In this document: positions 1 through 6,079 of the stretch, one piece after another
Numbering within the stretch: position 1 is the first letter of the stretch
Layout: each line of letters begins with the position of its first letter
From: RGIG2161 sp964525525
GTDB taxonomy: Bacteria > Bacillota > Clostridia > Oscillospirales > CAG-272
Assembly (NCBI GenBank): GCA_964525525.1
Contig: CAZGHD010000063.1
Location: 1-11,482 of the forward strand
DNA: 11,482 nucleotides
Reading direction: 5' to 3'
Notes under the pieces: model-generated
Database searches by the model: none
Seen by the model: only the letters and a program-made list of their open reading frames with translations
Told to the model about the DNA's origin: nothing
Position numbers and translations under genes: made by a program

Positions 1-65
1 GCTACCTTTCGAGTCATCTGAATTGCCTCTGGCAATTCTTGTTATGACCACTTCGATATCTCTGC
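1..65 (-). tRNA. Partial tRNA-Ser-like sequence, cut by the window edge, possibly degenerate
   Basis: Read on the minus strand from 65, a possible 7-nt acceptor strand GCAGAGA (65-59) is followed by T8-A9 and a segment resembling the D-arm of Firmicute tRNA-Ser (TCGAAGTGGTCATAAC, from 56). Next comes a hairpin, GAATTGCC-AGA-GGCAATTC. It can be folded as a 5-bp anticodon stem with a CCAGAGG loop, which would give anticodon AGA, but position 33 is C instead of the invariant U and the D-stem has one mismatch. The T-arm and 3' acceptor would lie beyond the window. A consensus promoter lies just upstream (105-133). This could be a tRNA, a tRNA-derived pseudogene or another structured RNA. The same bases are also open in one reading frame, but with no convincing start. 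Confidence 0.35.
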
Positions 66-104
66 GTGTTTTGAATATTTAGAAATGATATTTCCAACAG
101 GAAT

Positions 105-133
105 ATTATAACATAATTGACGGCGGTTTGCAA
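105..133 (-). promoter_or_regulatory. Sigma-A promoter for the tRNA-like transcript
   Basis: On the minus strand, TTGCAA (133-128), a 17-nt spacer and TATAAT (110-105), with a TGT extended -10 element. Transcription would start near 98 and run toward the left edge, giving about 33 nt of leader before the tRNA-like sequence. No protein start with a ribosome binding site follows, which supports an RNA product. Confidence 0.55.
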
Positions 134-158
134 TAGGATTTTTCAAAATTTGAGGGTA

Positions 159-353
159 TTATTCTTGCAATTCTTCTTTTATGAATCTGATGTCTTCACG
201 GATGCTTTCTATTTTATCACTTACACGGCTGAAATTTTGTGACGCGTCTGCGTTTGACGCATCGGCTACAAGCTCCATGTGATACGTGTCGCGTTCTTTT
301 TCAAGGCAGAATAAATCTTTTGCTAATTTTTTGATCGTTCTTGCTTTTTTCAC
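159..353 (-). CDS. Small charged helical protein of unknown function (64 aa, GTG start)
   Basis: I do not recognise this family. The 64-residue product is highly charged, with a basic N-terminus (residues 2-12), a single Cys at 16 and a long run rich in Glu, Lys, Ile and Leu. It probably forms two helices joined near residues 30-40 and may be a small coiled coil. No signal peptide or membrane segment is visible. The GTG at 353 is chosen because GGAGGG lies 7 nt upstream (361-366) and because the predicted transcript start near 370 lies downstream of the more distal in-frame ATG at 386. It has its own promoter at 377-405 and lies 81 nt downstream of the radical SAM gene on the same strand, so co-transcription is also possible. 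Length and charge pattern recall small Spo0E-like helical proteins, but the SQxxD-type motif of that family is not seen. Confidence 0.6.
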   Translation of the reverse strand: MKKARTIKKLAKDLFCLEKERDTYHMELVADASNADASQNFSRVSDKIESIREDIRFIKEELQE

Positions 354-360
354 GGCAGAT

Positions 361-366
361 CCCTCC
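361..366 (-). promoter_or_regulatory. Ribosome binding site fixing the GTG start of the 64-aa protein
   Basis: Minus-strand GGAGGG is separated by 7 nt from the GTG at 353. The longer reading from the ATG at 386 has no such site and would start upstream of the inferred transcription start. Confidence 0.7.
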
Positions 367-376
367 ATCTGCCTAT

Positions 377-405
377 ATGTTATCACTATTCACAACGCAG
401 GTCAA
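377..405 (-). promoter_or_regulatory. Sigma-A promoter of the 64-aa protein gene
   Basis: On the minus strand, TTGACC (405-400), a 17-nt spacer and TAACAT (382-377), preceded by TGA as an extended -10. The start would fall near 370, leaving only a few bases before the Shine-Dalgarno site. It lies just downstream of the radical SAM gene's stop codon. Confidence 0.5.
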
Positions 406-434
406 TAGCTTCGACAAAACAAGTGGAGAAACGA

Positions 435-1292
435 CTATATCTTTCTGTAATATCCTGAGCGCATACAGCGTTTACAGAGATTTTCGACGCATTTATGGCT
501 TGTGAATCCGTCATATATCGCCTTCGCGCGGGGAGAGGCAAGTATCTCGTCGAGTGGAGTGTCAAGCAGATTTCCGAGCGCGATGTCGCCGTTTCTGTCA
601 AGACAGCAGGGAACGACCGTGCCGTCACATAACACGCCTACCTGATCGCGCAGACCGTAACAGAATCCCTCATCGGACAGGATTTCACCGTGTAGTTGCG
701 GCCAGTCAAATTTTTCTCCCCATTCGAGAAAAACTCGCGTAGCCAGCCGATAACCGGAGCGCGAGCTTTGCCATTCTTCGGGAAAAGCGGAGCGCATCGC
801 GCAAAGAATTTGCTCGTTTTTCTCATGCAGAGCTCCGCTCGCTTTACCGTCTAAATTCCAAAGACGCAAAACGGTTATGGTTCCCGCGGATGCGGCGGAT
901 TTTGCAAAATCAAGACAGGAAGAAATATACTCGTCAAACGACATACCGGGCGGATTGGCTTCAAACGCGTGAAGTGATACGTTGACCTTGTACGGCTTTA
1001 CCGAGATCAGCTCGTCTCCGCGCTTTTTTAAGAGCGTTCCGTTGGTGGTGATAATAGACTTAAACGAAAGCTCGGTCGCTATATTTATGAATTTTGGGAG
1101 CAGAGGATGCGCGGTGGGCTCACCCATCAGATGATAATAAAGATACTCTGCCCACGGCGTGAGACGGCTTGCAAGCGCAGTGAATGATTCCTCGTCAAGA
1201 GAGCACGGCTCGCGCTCCGTGCCCGGACAAAAGGCGCAGGCGAGATTGCATTTGTTTGTGATCTCAAGATACGCTTTTCTGTGATTTGCCAT
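435..1292 (-). CDS. Radical SAM protein with C-terminal SPASM-type cluster domain
   Basis: Predicted cytoplasmic iron-sulfur enzyme of 285 aa. The CxxxCxxC motif that binds the SAM-cleaving 4Fe-4S cluster is at Cys15, Cys19 and Cys22, the GEP motif at 57-59 fits SAM binding, and a partial TIM barrel spans roughly residues 8-205. The C-terminal 75 residues carry Cys211, 222, 229, 230, 268, 273 and 276 in a SPASM-like arrangement for auxiliary clusters. SPASM enzymes often modify peptides or proteins, but some act on sugars or cofactors, and the substrate here is unknown. The ATG at 1292 is chosen because AGGAGG lies 6 nt upstream. A longer in-frame start at 1322 would fall inside the -10 box of the promoter. 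It is divergent from the GH43 gene. No recognisable precursor peptide is adjacent, apart from the unexplained 64-aa protein downstream. Confidence 0.88.
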   Translation of the reverse strand: MANHRKAYLEITNKCNLACAFCPGTEREPCSLDEESFTALASRLTPWAEYLYYHLMGEPTAHPLLPKFINIATELSFKSIITTNGTLLKKRGDELISVKPYKVNVSLHAFEANPPGMSFDEYISSCLDFAKSAASAGTITVLRLWNLDGKASGALHEKNEQILCAMRSAFPEEWQSSRSGYRLATRVFLEWGEKFDWPQLHGEILSDEGFCYGLRDQVGVLCDGTVVPCCLDRNGDIALGNLLDTPLDEILASPRAKAIYDGFTSHKCVENLCKRCMRSGYYRKI

Positions 1293-1298
1293 TGCCAT

Positions 1299-1304
1299 CC
1301 TCCT
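1299..1304 (-). promoter_or_regulatory. Ribosome binding site fixing the radical SAM start
   Basis: A perfect AGGAGG on the minus strand lies 6 nt before the ATG at 1292. Translating from 1322 would put this site inside the coding sequence. Confidence 0.8.
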
Positions 1305-1321
1305 CTCGCTTCGTTTAGACA

Positions 1322-1350
1322 ATTATAACATTAAAACGTATGCTTGTCAA
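1322..1350 (-). promoter_or_regulatory. Perfect-consensus sigma-A promoter of the radical SAM gene
   Basis: On the minus strand, TTGACA (1350-1345), a 17-nt spacer and TATAAT (1327-1322). The start would lie near 1315, about 20 nt before the ATG at 1292. Confidence 0.8.
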
Positions 1351-1372
1351 TCGTACTATTTGTCCAAAAAGA

Positions 1373-1401
1373 TTGCAATAAGCTGTGTTTTCTGATATAA
1401 T
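1373..1401 (+). promoter_or_regulatory. Sigma-A promoter of the GH43 gene run
   Basis: TTGCAA (1373-1378), a 17-nt spacer and TATAAT (1396-1401). The transcript would start near 1408, almost directly at the AGGAGG (1411-1416) before the ATG at 1423, giving a very short leader. It is back to back with the radical SAM promoter, with 22 nt between the two -35 boxes. Confidence 0.7.
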
Positions 1402-1422
1402 TTAATAAAGAGGAGGAATATT

Positions 1423-2277
1423 ATGAAATTTAACGATATACACATCAGAGACCCGTTTATCCTGCCGGAGAATGGAAAATATTATCTTTACGGCACCCGC
1501 GGACCTGAAGCGTGGGGCAAATGCACCGGTCTTGACGTTTACGTAAGTGACGATCTCGAAAACTGGAGCGAGCCGACAGAGGTGTTCACTCCGCCGAAAA
1601 ACTTCTGGTCGGACATGAACTACTGGGCGCCCGAGGTGCACAAATATAACGGAAAATATTATATGCTCGTATCTTTCAAAAGCGAGGATGAAAACAGAGG
1701 TACTCAGGTTCTTTCTGCGGAGTCACCGCTTGGCCCGTTTGTTCCTCACAGTGACGGTCCCGTTACACCTCGCGAATGGGAGTGTCTTGACGGTACGTTT
1801 TACGTTGAAAACGAAAAACCATACATGATCTTTTGCCACGAATGGGTACAGATGTCGGACGGTAACGGGGAGATGTGCGTGATAGAGCTTTCCGAGGATC
1901 TCAAGCGTGCGGTGTCCGAGCCGGTTTTACTTTTTAAAGGTTCGGATCCTTACTGGGCAAGAAAAGATGCTCCCGAATACGTTACCGACGGGCCGTTTAT
2001 GTATAGAACGACCGACGGAACTCTTCTTATGATTTGGTCAAGCTTTAACGAAAACGGATACGTAGAAGCGATAACGTCGTCAAGTAACGGATCTGTTTTC
2101 GGCGACTGGAGTCATGATAACGAGCTTTTATTCTCGAGCGACGGCGGACACGGAATGATATTTGAGAGCTTTGACGGGGAACTTTATTTTGTATGTCATT
2201 CACCGAACGACACACCTCACGAGCGTCCTGTGCTCAAACGCATAAAAGAAGAAAACGGTATTCTCGTTACTGTTTGA
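1423..2277 (+). CDS. GH43-type glycoside hydrolase, intracellular, probable arabinofuranosidase/xylosidase
   Basis: A five-bladed beta-propeller glycosidase of 284 aa. GH43 enzymes cleave arabinose or xylose from oligosaccharides with inversion. Visible landmarks are RDPF near the N-terminus (Asp10, the expected catalytic base), the WAPE block at 68-71, LDGTF at 122-126 (Asp123, the expected pKa-modulating Asp), TDGPF at 188-192 and a GHGM block around His243. The general acid is normally Glu in an EGP-like motif; here that position is Asp189. Another nearby acid is Glu185, so the real general acid is uncertain. The length covers the catalytic domain only. No signal peptide is present, so it probably acts in the cytoplasm on imported oligosaccharides. 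AGGAGG lies 6 nt before the ATG. The ABM-fold gene follows after 36 nt. The exact sugar cannot be read from the sequence. Confidence 0.87.
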   Translation: MKFNDIHIRDPFILPENGKYYLYGTRGPEAWGKCTGLDVYVSDDLENWSEPTEVFTPPKNFWSDMNYWAPEVHKYNGKYYMLVSFKSEDENRGTQVLSAESPLGPFVPHSDGPVTPREWECLDGTFYVENEKPYMIFCHEWVQMSDGNGEMCVIELSEDLKRAVSEPVLLFKGSDPYWARKDAPEYVTDGPFMYRTTDGTLLMIWSSFNENGYVEAITSSSNGSVFGDWSHDNELLFSSDGGHGMIFESFDGELYFVCHSPNDTPHERPVLKRIKEENGILVTV

Positions 2278-2313
2278 AGAATATCTAATCAATAATTATA
2301 TAGGAGTGTTACA

Positions 2314-2604
2314 ATGCTTAAAATCGTTGGAAAAATGAAGATCAAAGAAGGCGTGCTTGACGAGTTCATGGCTGTTATGAAGGAGCTTGTTACAAAGTCT
2401 GCGGCGGAGGAAGGAAACGTTTTTTACTCTATCAACAAGAGCACCGAGGATGAAAGAGTTTACGCTTTTATCGAGTGCTGGAAAGACGAAGAGACGCTTA
2501 AAGTTCATCAAAAGACCGCTCATTCGGTCGAACTTTTCCCGAGACTCAAGCCTTTGCTTGAGGAGCCTCTTGTCGGAGAATATTATAACGAAGTCGAGTT
2601 CTGA
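2314..2604 (+). CDS. ABM-fold small protein, putative quinol monooxygenase-like (YgiN family)
   Basis: 96 aa, the size of a single antibiotic-biosynthesis-monooxygenase (dimeric ferredoxin-like) domain. The pattern fits the family: an N-terminal strand followed by a KEG turn (residues 11-13), a long helix to about 31, EEGNVFY around 32-38, then the ExW block (Glu54, Trp56) followed by the helix carrying His65 and His70 that commonly lines the active site. These cofactor-free proteins oxidise quinols or act in stress responses; many members have no known substrate. GGAG lies at about 2303, 8 nt or so before the ATG. The gene sits 36 nt after the GH43 gene with no terminator between them, so co-transcription is likely, though the functional link to glycan breakdown is unclear. 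Confidence 0.8.
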   Translation: MLKIVGKMKIKEGVLDEFMAVMKELVTKSAAEEGNVFYSINKSTEDERVYAFIECWKDEETLKVHQKTAHSVELFPRLKPLLEEPLVGEYYNEVEF

Positions 2605-2671
2605 TATTCCGTATTAAACCCGCGCATTTGGGAAATACTTGTTTTATCATACAAAGAAAGGAATCCGAAAT

Positions 2672-3106
2672 ATGATAGAACAAGATACCGTAAAACTCTT
2701 GCGCGAGTGCGACGCGGGTGTAAAAATGGGCGTGGCTTCGATTGACGACGTTATCGATCACGTGAAGTCCGAGCCGTTCAAGAAATTTCTTAACGCTTCC
2801 AAGGATGAACACAGAGAACTTGATATGGAAATTCAAGGCGAGCTTGACAGATTCGGTGACGACGGAAAGAATCCCAATCCCATCGCAAAGGGAATGTCCT
2901 GGATGAAGACCAACGTTATGCTCGGTCTTGACAATTCTGACAGCACCATCGCAGACCTGATGACCGACGGCTGTAATATGGGTGTCAAGTCGCTCAACAA
3001 GTATCTCAACGAATACAAGGCGGCGGACGAAAAATCAAAGGATATTACCAAAAAGCTTATAAATCTTGAGAAAAAGATGGCTGATGCTATGAGAGGTTAT
3101 CTTTGA
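2672..3106 (+). CDS. Ferritin-like four-helix protein of unknown function
   Basis: 144 aa, mostly helical and charged, with no signal peptide or membrane segment. Four long helices can be drawn at roughly 4-32, 36-60, 75-115 and 118-143. An acid/His cluster, Asp45-Glu46-His47, in helix 2 and further Glu/Asp in the other helices recall ferritin-like or DUF2383-type bundles, but a complete di-iron ExxH pair is not obvious, so metal binding is only a possibility. The ATG at 2672 is chosen because AAAGGA (2657-2662) lies 9 nt upstream; an in-frame ATG at 2639 has no such site. The gene is last in the run from the GH43 promoter and is followed by a clear terminator. I recognise the sequence type as a conserved hypothetical of Clostridia, without known function. 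Confidence 0.75.
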   Translation: MIEQDTVKLLRECDAGVKMGVASIDDVIDHVKSEPFKKFLNASKDEHRELDMEIQGELDRFGDDGKNPNPIAKGMSWMKTNVMLGLDNSDSTIADLMTDGCNMGVKSLNKYLNEYKAADEKSKDITKKLINLEKKMADAMRGYL

Positions 3107-3114
3107 TCAAATCC

Positions 3115-3146
3115 GGAGATGCTGCAAGGCATCTCCTTTTATTATT
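3115..3146 (+). terminator. Rho-independent terminator after the ferritin-like gene
   Basis: An 8-bp stem GGAGATGC (3115-3122) and GCATCTCC (3129-3136) with a 6-nt loop, followed by TTTTATTATT. It separates the GH43 run from the next promoter, whose -35 box begins within the T-rich tail. Confidence 0.88.
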
Positions 3147-3173
3147 GACAATATTGATATAATGTGGTAGAAT
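3145..3173 (+). promoter_or_regulatory. Sigma-A promoter of the zinc-ribbon membrane protein gene
   Basis: TTGACA (3145-3150), a 17-nt spacer and TAGAAT (3168-3173), with TGG as an extended -10. The start would be near 3180, about 30 nt before the ATG at 3210. Confidence 0.75.
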
Positions 3174-3209
3174 AATATAAAGAAACATTTTACGAAGGAG
3201 ATTTGCGAT

Positions 3210-3995
3210 ATGGGTAAACTTCTTGGTGCTTACGATGAAAATATGGAAAACGATCGTGCGGACCTTAATAAGTGTCCGGATTGTGAGTGCTTTTTTGCTC
3301 AGGACGTTTGCCCGATGTGCGGCAAACCTTGCCCGGAAGAAATGCGCGCGGGTAATCGCAAGCCTGTGAAGCAGAAAAAACGCAGACGCTCGCGCGGAAG
3401 CGGCAGAGTTACCTTTGTCGAGTGGTATCACAGCTGGTGGTTTATTGCAATAATGATGTTTTTGATGCCTATCGTAGGCATTATTCTGCTTGCTACCAGC
3501 CCTCATAAGGGAGCGCATAAGGTTATTTTTATAGTGATCGCGATTGCGTATACGATTCTCATTACCTTCGGCGGATTGTTCGATGCCCTCGGCTTTATCG
3601 GTAATATGTTTGAAAAGCCGGTTGACACATCGCTCTCGCGTGAAGAATATATAGATAAATGTGTTTCGATTGAAGCGGAGGAATATTACCGTACATCTGC
3701 TTCTTACAAAGAGAAATTCGTTTCGCTCGAGCTTACCGTCGTGTGCGGAGCTGAATCCTGGGAGTACTCGGGAAGTAAGTACGACGTATATTACGTTTGC
3801 CGCGGTGCTGACGGTGACGCGTTTGAAATAATAATCCGTGACTGTATGCAGGAAGATACGCAGAATTTTATTTCGGGCGATAGAATACGCATATACGGCG
3901 AAGGTGCGGAGATTATCGAGGTTTATAATAACCGCGGAGACTACTTTACTTCGCCTTGCATCAACGTGGCGTACTATGAGATGATAAAAAAGTGA
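3210..3995 (+). CDS. Zinc-ribbon membrane protein with C-terminal OB-like domain
   Basis: 261 aa. An N-terminal zinc ribbon is formed by CPDC (Cys22, Cys25) and CPMC (Cys34, Cys37). It is followed by a strongly basic linker (51-62), two hydrophobic segments at about 77-97 and 104-125, and a C-terminal domain (about 150-255) rich in beta strands. The stretch around 170-240, ending with SGDRIRIYGEG-type strands, resembles an OB fold of the tRNA_anti-like class found in small membrane proteins. The basic linker suggests the N-terminus is inside, and with two membrane passes the C-terminal domain would be inside as well. AAGGAG (3195-3200) lies 9 nt before the ATG. Function is not known. The S66 peptidase gene follows after 28 nt, so the two may be co-transcribed, though their base compositions differ. 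Confidence 0.8.
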   Translation: MGKLLGAYDENMENDRADLNKCPDCECFFAQDVCPMCGKPCPEEMRAGNRKPVKQKKRRRSRGSGRVTFVEWYHSWWFIAIMMFLMPIVGIILLATSPHKGAHKVIFIVIAIAYTILITFGGLFDALGFIGNMFEKPVDTSLSREEYIDKCVSIEAEEYYRTSASYKEKFVSLELTVVCGAESWEYSGSKYDVYYVCRGADGDAFEIIIRDCMQEDTQNFISGDRIRIYGEGAEIIEVYNNRGDYFTSPCINVAYYEMIKK

Positions 3996-4023
3996 TAGGG
4001 ACGTAAAAAGGAGATTCGTTTTA

Positions 4024-5022
4024 ATGAAAGCAAAAAAGGTGAATGAAAAGTTGACGACAGGTGTTTTTTCTTCATCTTCGCCTATTTCAGCGACTGTGCC
4101 CATAAGATATAATCGAGGAAAAGAGTATTTGATGTCTAAAGGCATCCGAGTAATTGACGGGAATCTCTTTGGAAAGCAAGATTTTTATCGTTCCGGTAGT
4201 ATTAAAGAACGTGCAGATGAATTTAATCAGCTATTGTATAACGATGATGTGCAGATATTGATGGCAGCTATTGGTGGATATAATACGAATTCTATCCTGC
4301 CATATATTGATTATGGATATTTAAAGCGGCATCCTAAAATTATTATTGGATATTCCGACACAACGGCCTTGTTGTTGGGTATATACGCAAAAACAGGACT
4401 TGTTACTTTCTATGGACCGGCGTTAGCATCTTCTTTTGGCGAATTCCCTCCATTTGTTGATATGACATTCGAATTTTTTGAACAAATCATCCGTGGTGAT
4501 TTTTCGTTGCCTTATGAATATAAGATGCCATATGTATGGACCGACGAATTTATAAATTGGAGCCAGCAGGATCGCGGGAAGAACGAATATAAAAATAGCT
4601 GGGTAAGTGTGAATTCCGGTATTTGCAGAGGTCGATTGATTGGAGGAAATCTGAATACAATTCAGGGTTTCTTTGGCACAGAATATATGCCGGAAATCAA
4701 AACAGGGGATATTCTGCTTATTGAAGACTCTCTGAAAGATGCTTGCACGATTGAACGGTCGTTTTCTTTAATGAAACTTGCGGGAGTGTTTGATAAAATC
4801 AGTGGAATTATCCTTGGAAAACACGAGAAATTTGATGATAACGGAACAGGCAGAAAACCGTATGAGATTTTAATGGAAGTATTGGGTGACTATCATATTC
4901 CGTTCTTGGCTGAATTTGATTGTTGCCATACACACCCTATGTTTACTATGCCTATTGGATGTCAAGTGGAGTTAGATGTGACTAATAAAAGCGTTAAACT
5001 TTTAGAGTGTCCATTGGAATAA
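4024..5022 (+). CDS. S66-family serine peptidase, LD-carboxypeptidase / MccF-like immunity protein
   Basis: 332 aa, full length for the family. S66 enzymes are cytoplasmic Ser-Glu-His hydrolases. Some trim L,D-bonds of murein tetrapeptides; MccF-type members cleave the acyl-nucleotide bond of microcin C-like antibiotics and give immunity. The triad is visible: Ser111 in GYSDTT, Glu234 in LLIEDS and His302 in the block CHTHPMFTMPIG that matches the family's GHxxPxxxxPxG, with Cys in place of the first Gly. Spacing fits MccF closely. An AIGGY motif (82-86) and GGNL (207-210) are also typical. The gene is visibly richer in A/T than its neighbours, uses many TTG and ATT codons, and may be acquired. 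AAGGAG lies 10 nt before the ATG, and a 14-bp terminator follows. No antibiotic biosynthesis genes are in the window, so recycling versus immunity is open. Confidence 0.9.
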   Translation: MKAKKVNEKLTTGVFSSSSPISATVPIRYNRGKEYLMSKGIRVIDGNLFGKQDFYRSGSIKERADEFNQLLYNDDVQILMAAIGGYNTNSILPYIDYGYLKRHPKIIIGYSDTTALLLGIYAKTGLVTFYGPALASSFGEFPPFVDMTFEFFEQIIRGDFSLPYEYKMPYVWTDEFINWSQQDRGKNEYKNSWVSVNSGICRGRLIGGNLNTIQGFFGTEYMPEIKTGDILLIEDSLKDACTIERSFSLMKLAGVFDKISGIILGKHEKFDDNGTGRKPYEILMEVLGDYHIPFLAEFDCCHTHPMFTMPIGCQVELDVTNKSVKLLECPLE

Positions 5023-5049
5023 GAATCGGAATTTATAGAAGTCTATAGC

Positions 5050-5090
5050 AAAACCTCGACAGACCTAAAAATCTGTCGAGGTTTTATGTT
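5050..5090 (+). terminator. Strong rho-independent terminator after the S66 peptidase
   Basis: A 14-bp perfect stem, AAAACCTCGACAGA (5050-5063) and TCTGTCGAGGTTTT (5072-5085), with an 8-nt loop and a T-rich tail. The A-tract on the other side means it could also work on the minus strand. Confidence 0.92.
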
Positions 5091-5155
5091 TATAAAAGCA
5101 GGCTCGTTACTCCGAAGTTTTAAACTCAAATAGGATTATACGGCATTTGCTATAC

Positions 5156-5184
5156 TTGACAAACTAATCTTTTGGTGCTATAAT
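5156..5184 (+). promoter_or_regulatory. Perfect-consensus extended sigma-A promoter of the isomerase gene
   Basis: TTGACA (5156-5161), a 17-nt spacer and TATAAT (5179-5184), with TGC as extended -10. The start would be near 5191, leaving a leader of about 60 nt. That leader contains an imperfect 7-bp inverted repeat (5209-5215 with 5225-5231, one G-T pair) ahead of the Shine-Dalgarno site AAAGGA (5239-5244). Its role, if any, is unknown. Confidence 0.85.
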
Positions 5185-5252
5185 AATTTTAAATACAGTT
5201 CGAATCATCTTTCCCAAAATCGGCGGGGAAGCAGTAAGAAAGGATTCTCAAA

Positions 5253-6032
5253 ATGGAAATAGGTGCACAACTTTTTACAGTACGTGAACACTGCAAAACT
5301 CTTGACGATTTTGCGGAAACTTTGAAAAAAGTAGCAGAGATCGGTTACCGTACCGTTCAGGTATCCGGCGTTTGCGCGTACGAGCCCGAGTGGCTTGCCG
5401 AACAGCTTAAAGCTAACGGCCTCCGCTGTGTTATTACTCATACCAATCCCGAGCGCATAAGAACCGAAACCGAGGCTGTTATCGCGGATCACGATAAATT
5501 CGGTTGCAACTGTATCGGTATCGGCTCGGTACCGTATCCGCTCACCGAGGACGGAAACTACGATCTTTTCGTAGAGAGATTTCTTGAGCCTGCCAAAAAG
5601 ATCGCGGCAAGCGGCAAATATCTCATGTTCCACAATCACCATTATGAGTTTATGAAAAATCCTAAGACCGGCAATCTTTATATCGAGGATATGGCGGCAG
5701 ATTTTGCGCCGAGTGAGCTTGGATTTACTCTCGATACCTATTGGGTGCAGATCGGTGGAGGAAACCCTGTTGAATGGATCAACAAGCTCAGCGGACGTCT
5801 GCCCTGCATTCACTTAAAGGATCTTGCTATCGCAAAGAATCCCGAGGGTGGAGTAAAGCAGCAGATGGCTGTTGTCGGCGAGGGTAATATCAACTTTGAG
5901 GCGGTTATAGCTACCGCTGAAAAGGCAGGCACTTCTTATCTGCTCGTTGAGCAGGACAACTGCAACGGAGAAGATCCGTTCGATTGCCTCGCTCGTAGCT
6001 ATAAGAACCTCGTAGCTCTCGGCCTTAAATAA
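5253..6032 (+). CDS. TIM-barrel sugar phosphate isomerase/epimerase family protein
   Basis: 259 aa, the usual length of the AP-endonuclease-2-like (xylose isomerase-like) TIM-barrel family, which includes sugar and keto-sugar epimerases and isomerases such as IolE, IolI and tagatose epimerase. Likely divalent-metal and substrate residues are visible: HNHH (127-130), Asp161 in TLDTYW, His187 in IHLKD, Glu210 in VGEGNI and Glu233 in LVEQD. No signal peptide, so cytoplasmic. AAAGGA lies 8 nt before the ATG. The gene stands alone between a strong promoter and a bidirectional terminator, and faces the seven-gene minus-strand sugar operon, whose last gene is a PfkB kinase. A shared pathway is plausible but rests only on position. 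The precise sugar cannot be told from sequence. Confidence 0.87.
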   Translation: MEIGAQLFTVREHCKTLDDFAETLKKVAEIGYRTVQVSGVCAYEPEWLAEQLKANGLRCVITHTNPERIRTETEAVIADHDKFGCNCIGIGSVPYPLTEDGNYDLFVERFLEPAKKIAASGKYLMFHNHHYEFMKNPKTGNLYIEDMAADFAPSELGFTLDTYWVQIGGGNPVEWINKLSGRLPCIHLKDLAIAKNPEGGVKQQMAVVGEGNINFEAVIATAEKAGTSYLLVEQDNCNGEDPFDCLARSYKNLVALGLK

Positions 6033-6040
6033 ATTATAAT

Positions 6041-6077
6041 AAAAAAATCGCAAGGAATTTTTCCTTGCGATTTTTTT
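6041..6077. terminator. Bidirectional terminator between convergent transcripts
   Basis: A 17-bp perfect inverted repeat, 6041-6057 with 6061-6077, built of seven A, the core TCGCAAGGAA and its complement, and seven T. It can end the isomerase transcript on the plus strand and the seven-gene operon on the minus strand. The minus-strand kinase stop codon (6082-6080) lies 2 nt from its edge. Confidence 0.92.
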
Positions 6078-6079
6078 GT

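Noticed and set aside
1..80. Open reading frame through the tRNA-like sequence on the minus strand
   Set aside because: It has no ATG and no convincing Shine-Dalgarno site, and its translation is the kind of spurious peptide produced by reading through tRNA genes. An RNA element fits better, though the edge prevents certainty.
386..628. 80-codon minus-strand frame overlapping the end of the radical SAM gene
   Set aside because: It lies in another frame inside the SPASM domain and has no Shine-Dalgarno site. The radical SAM frame carries the conserved cysteines.
3087..4145. 352-codon open frame on the minus strand
   Set aside because: It lies antisense to the zinc-ribbon gene and crosses a terminator and two gene ends. 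Its translation has no family features, while the plus-strand genes have motifs, Shine-Dalgarno sites and a promoter.
4024..5090. S66 gene as part of a mobile element
   Set aside because: Despite its A/T-rich composition, no flanking repeats, integrase, transposase or target duplication is visible around it, so only gene-level transfer is suggested.
5209..5231. Leader hairpin before the isomerase gene as a riboswitch
   Set aside because: Only a 7-bp imperfect stem is present in a leader of about 60 nt. No conserved riboswitch core or alternate terminator structure is visible.
5205..5813. 202-codon open frame on the minus strand
   Set aside because: It is antisense to the TIM-barrel isomerase and reaches into that gene's leader. 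Such shadow frames follow from the codon bias of the real gene.
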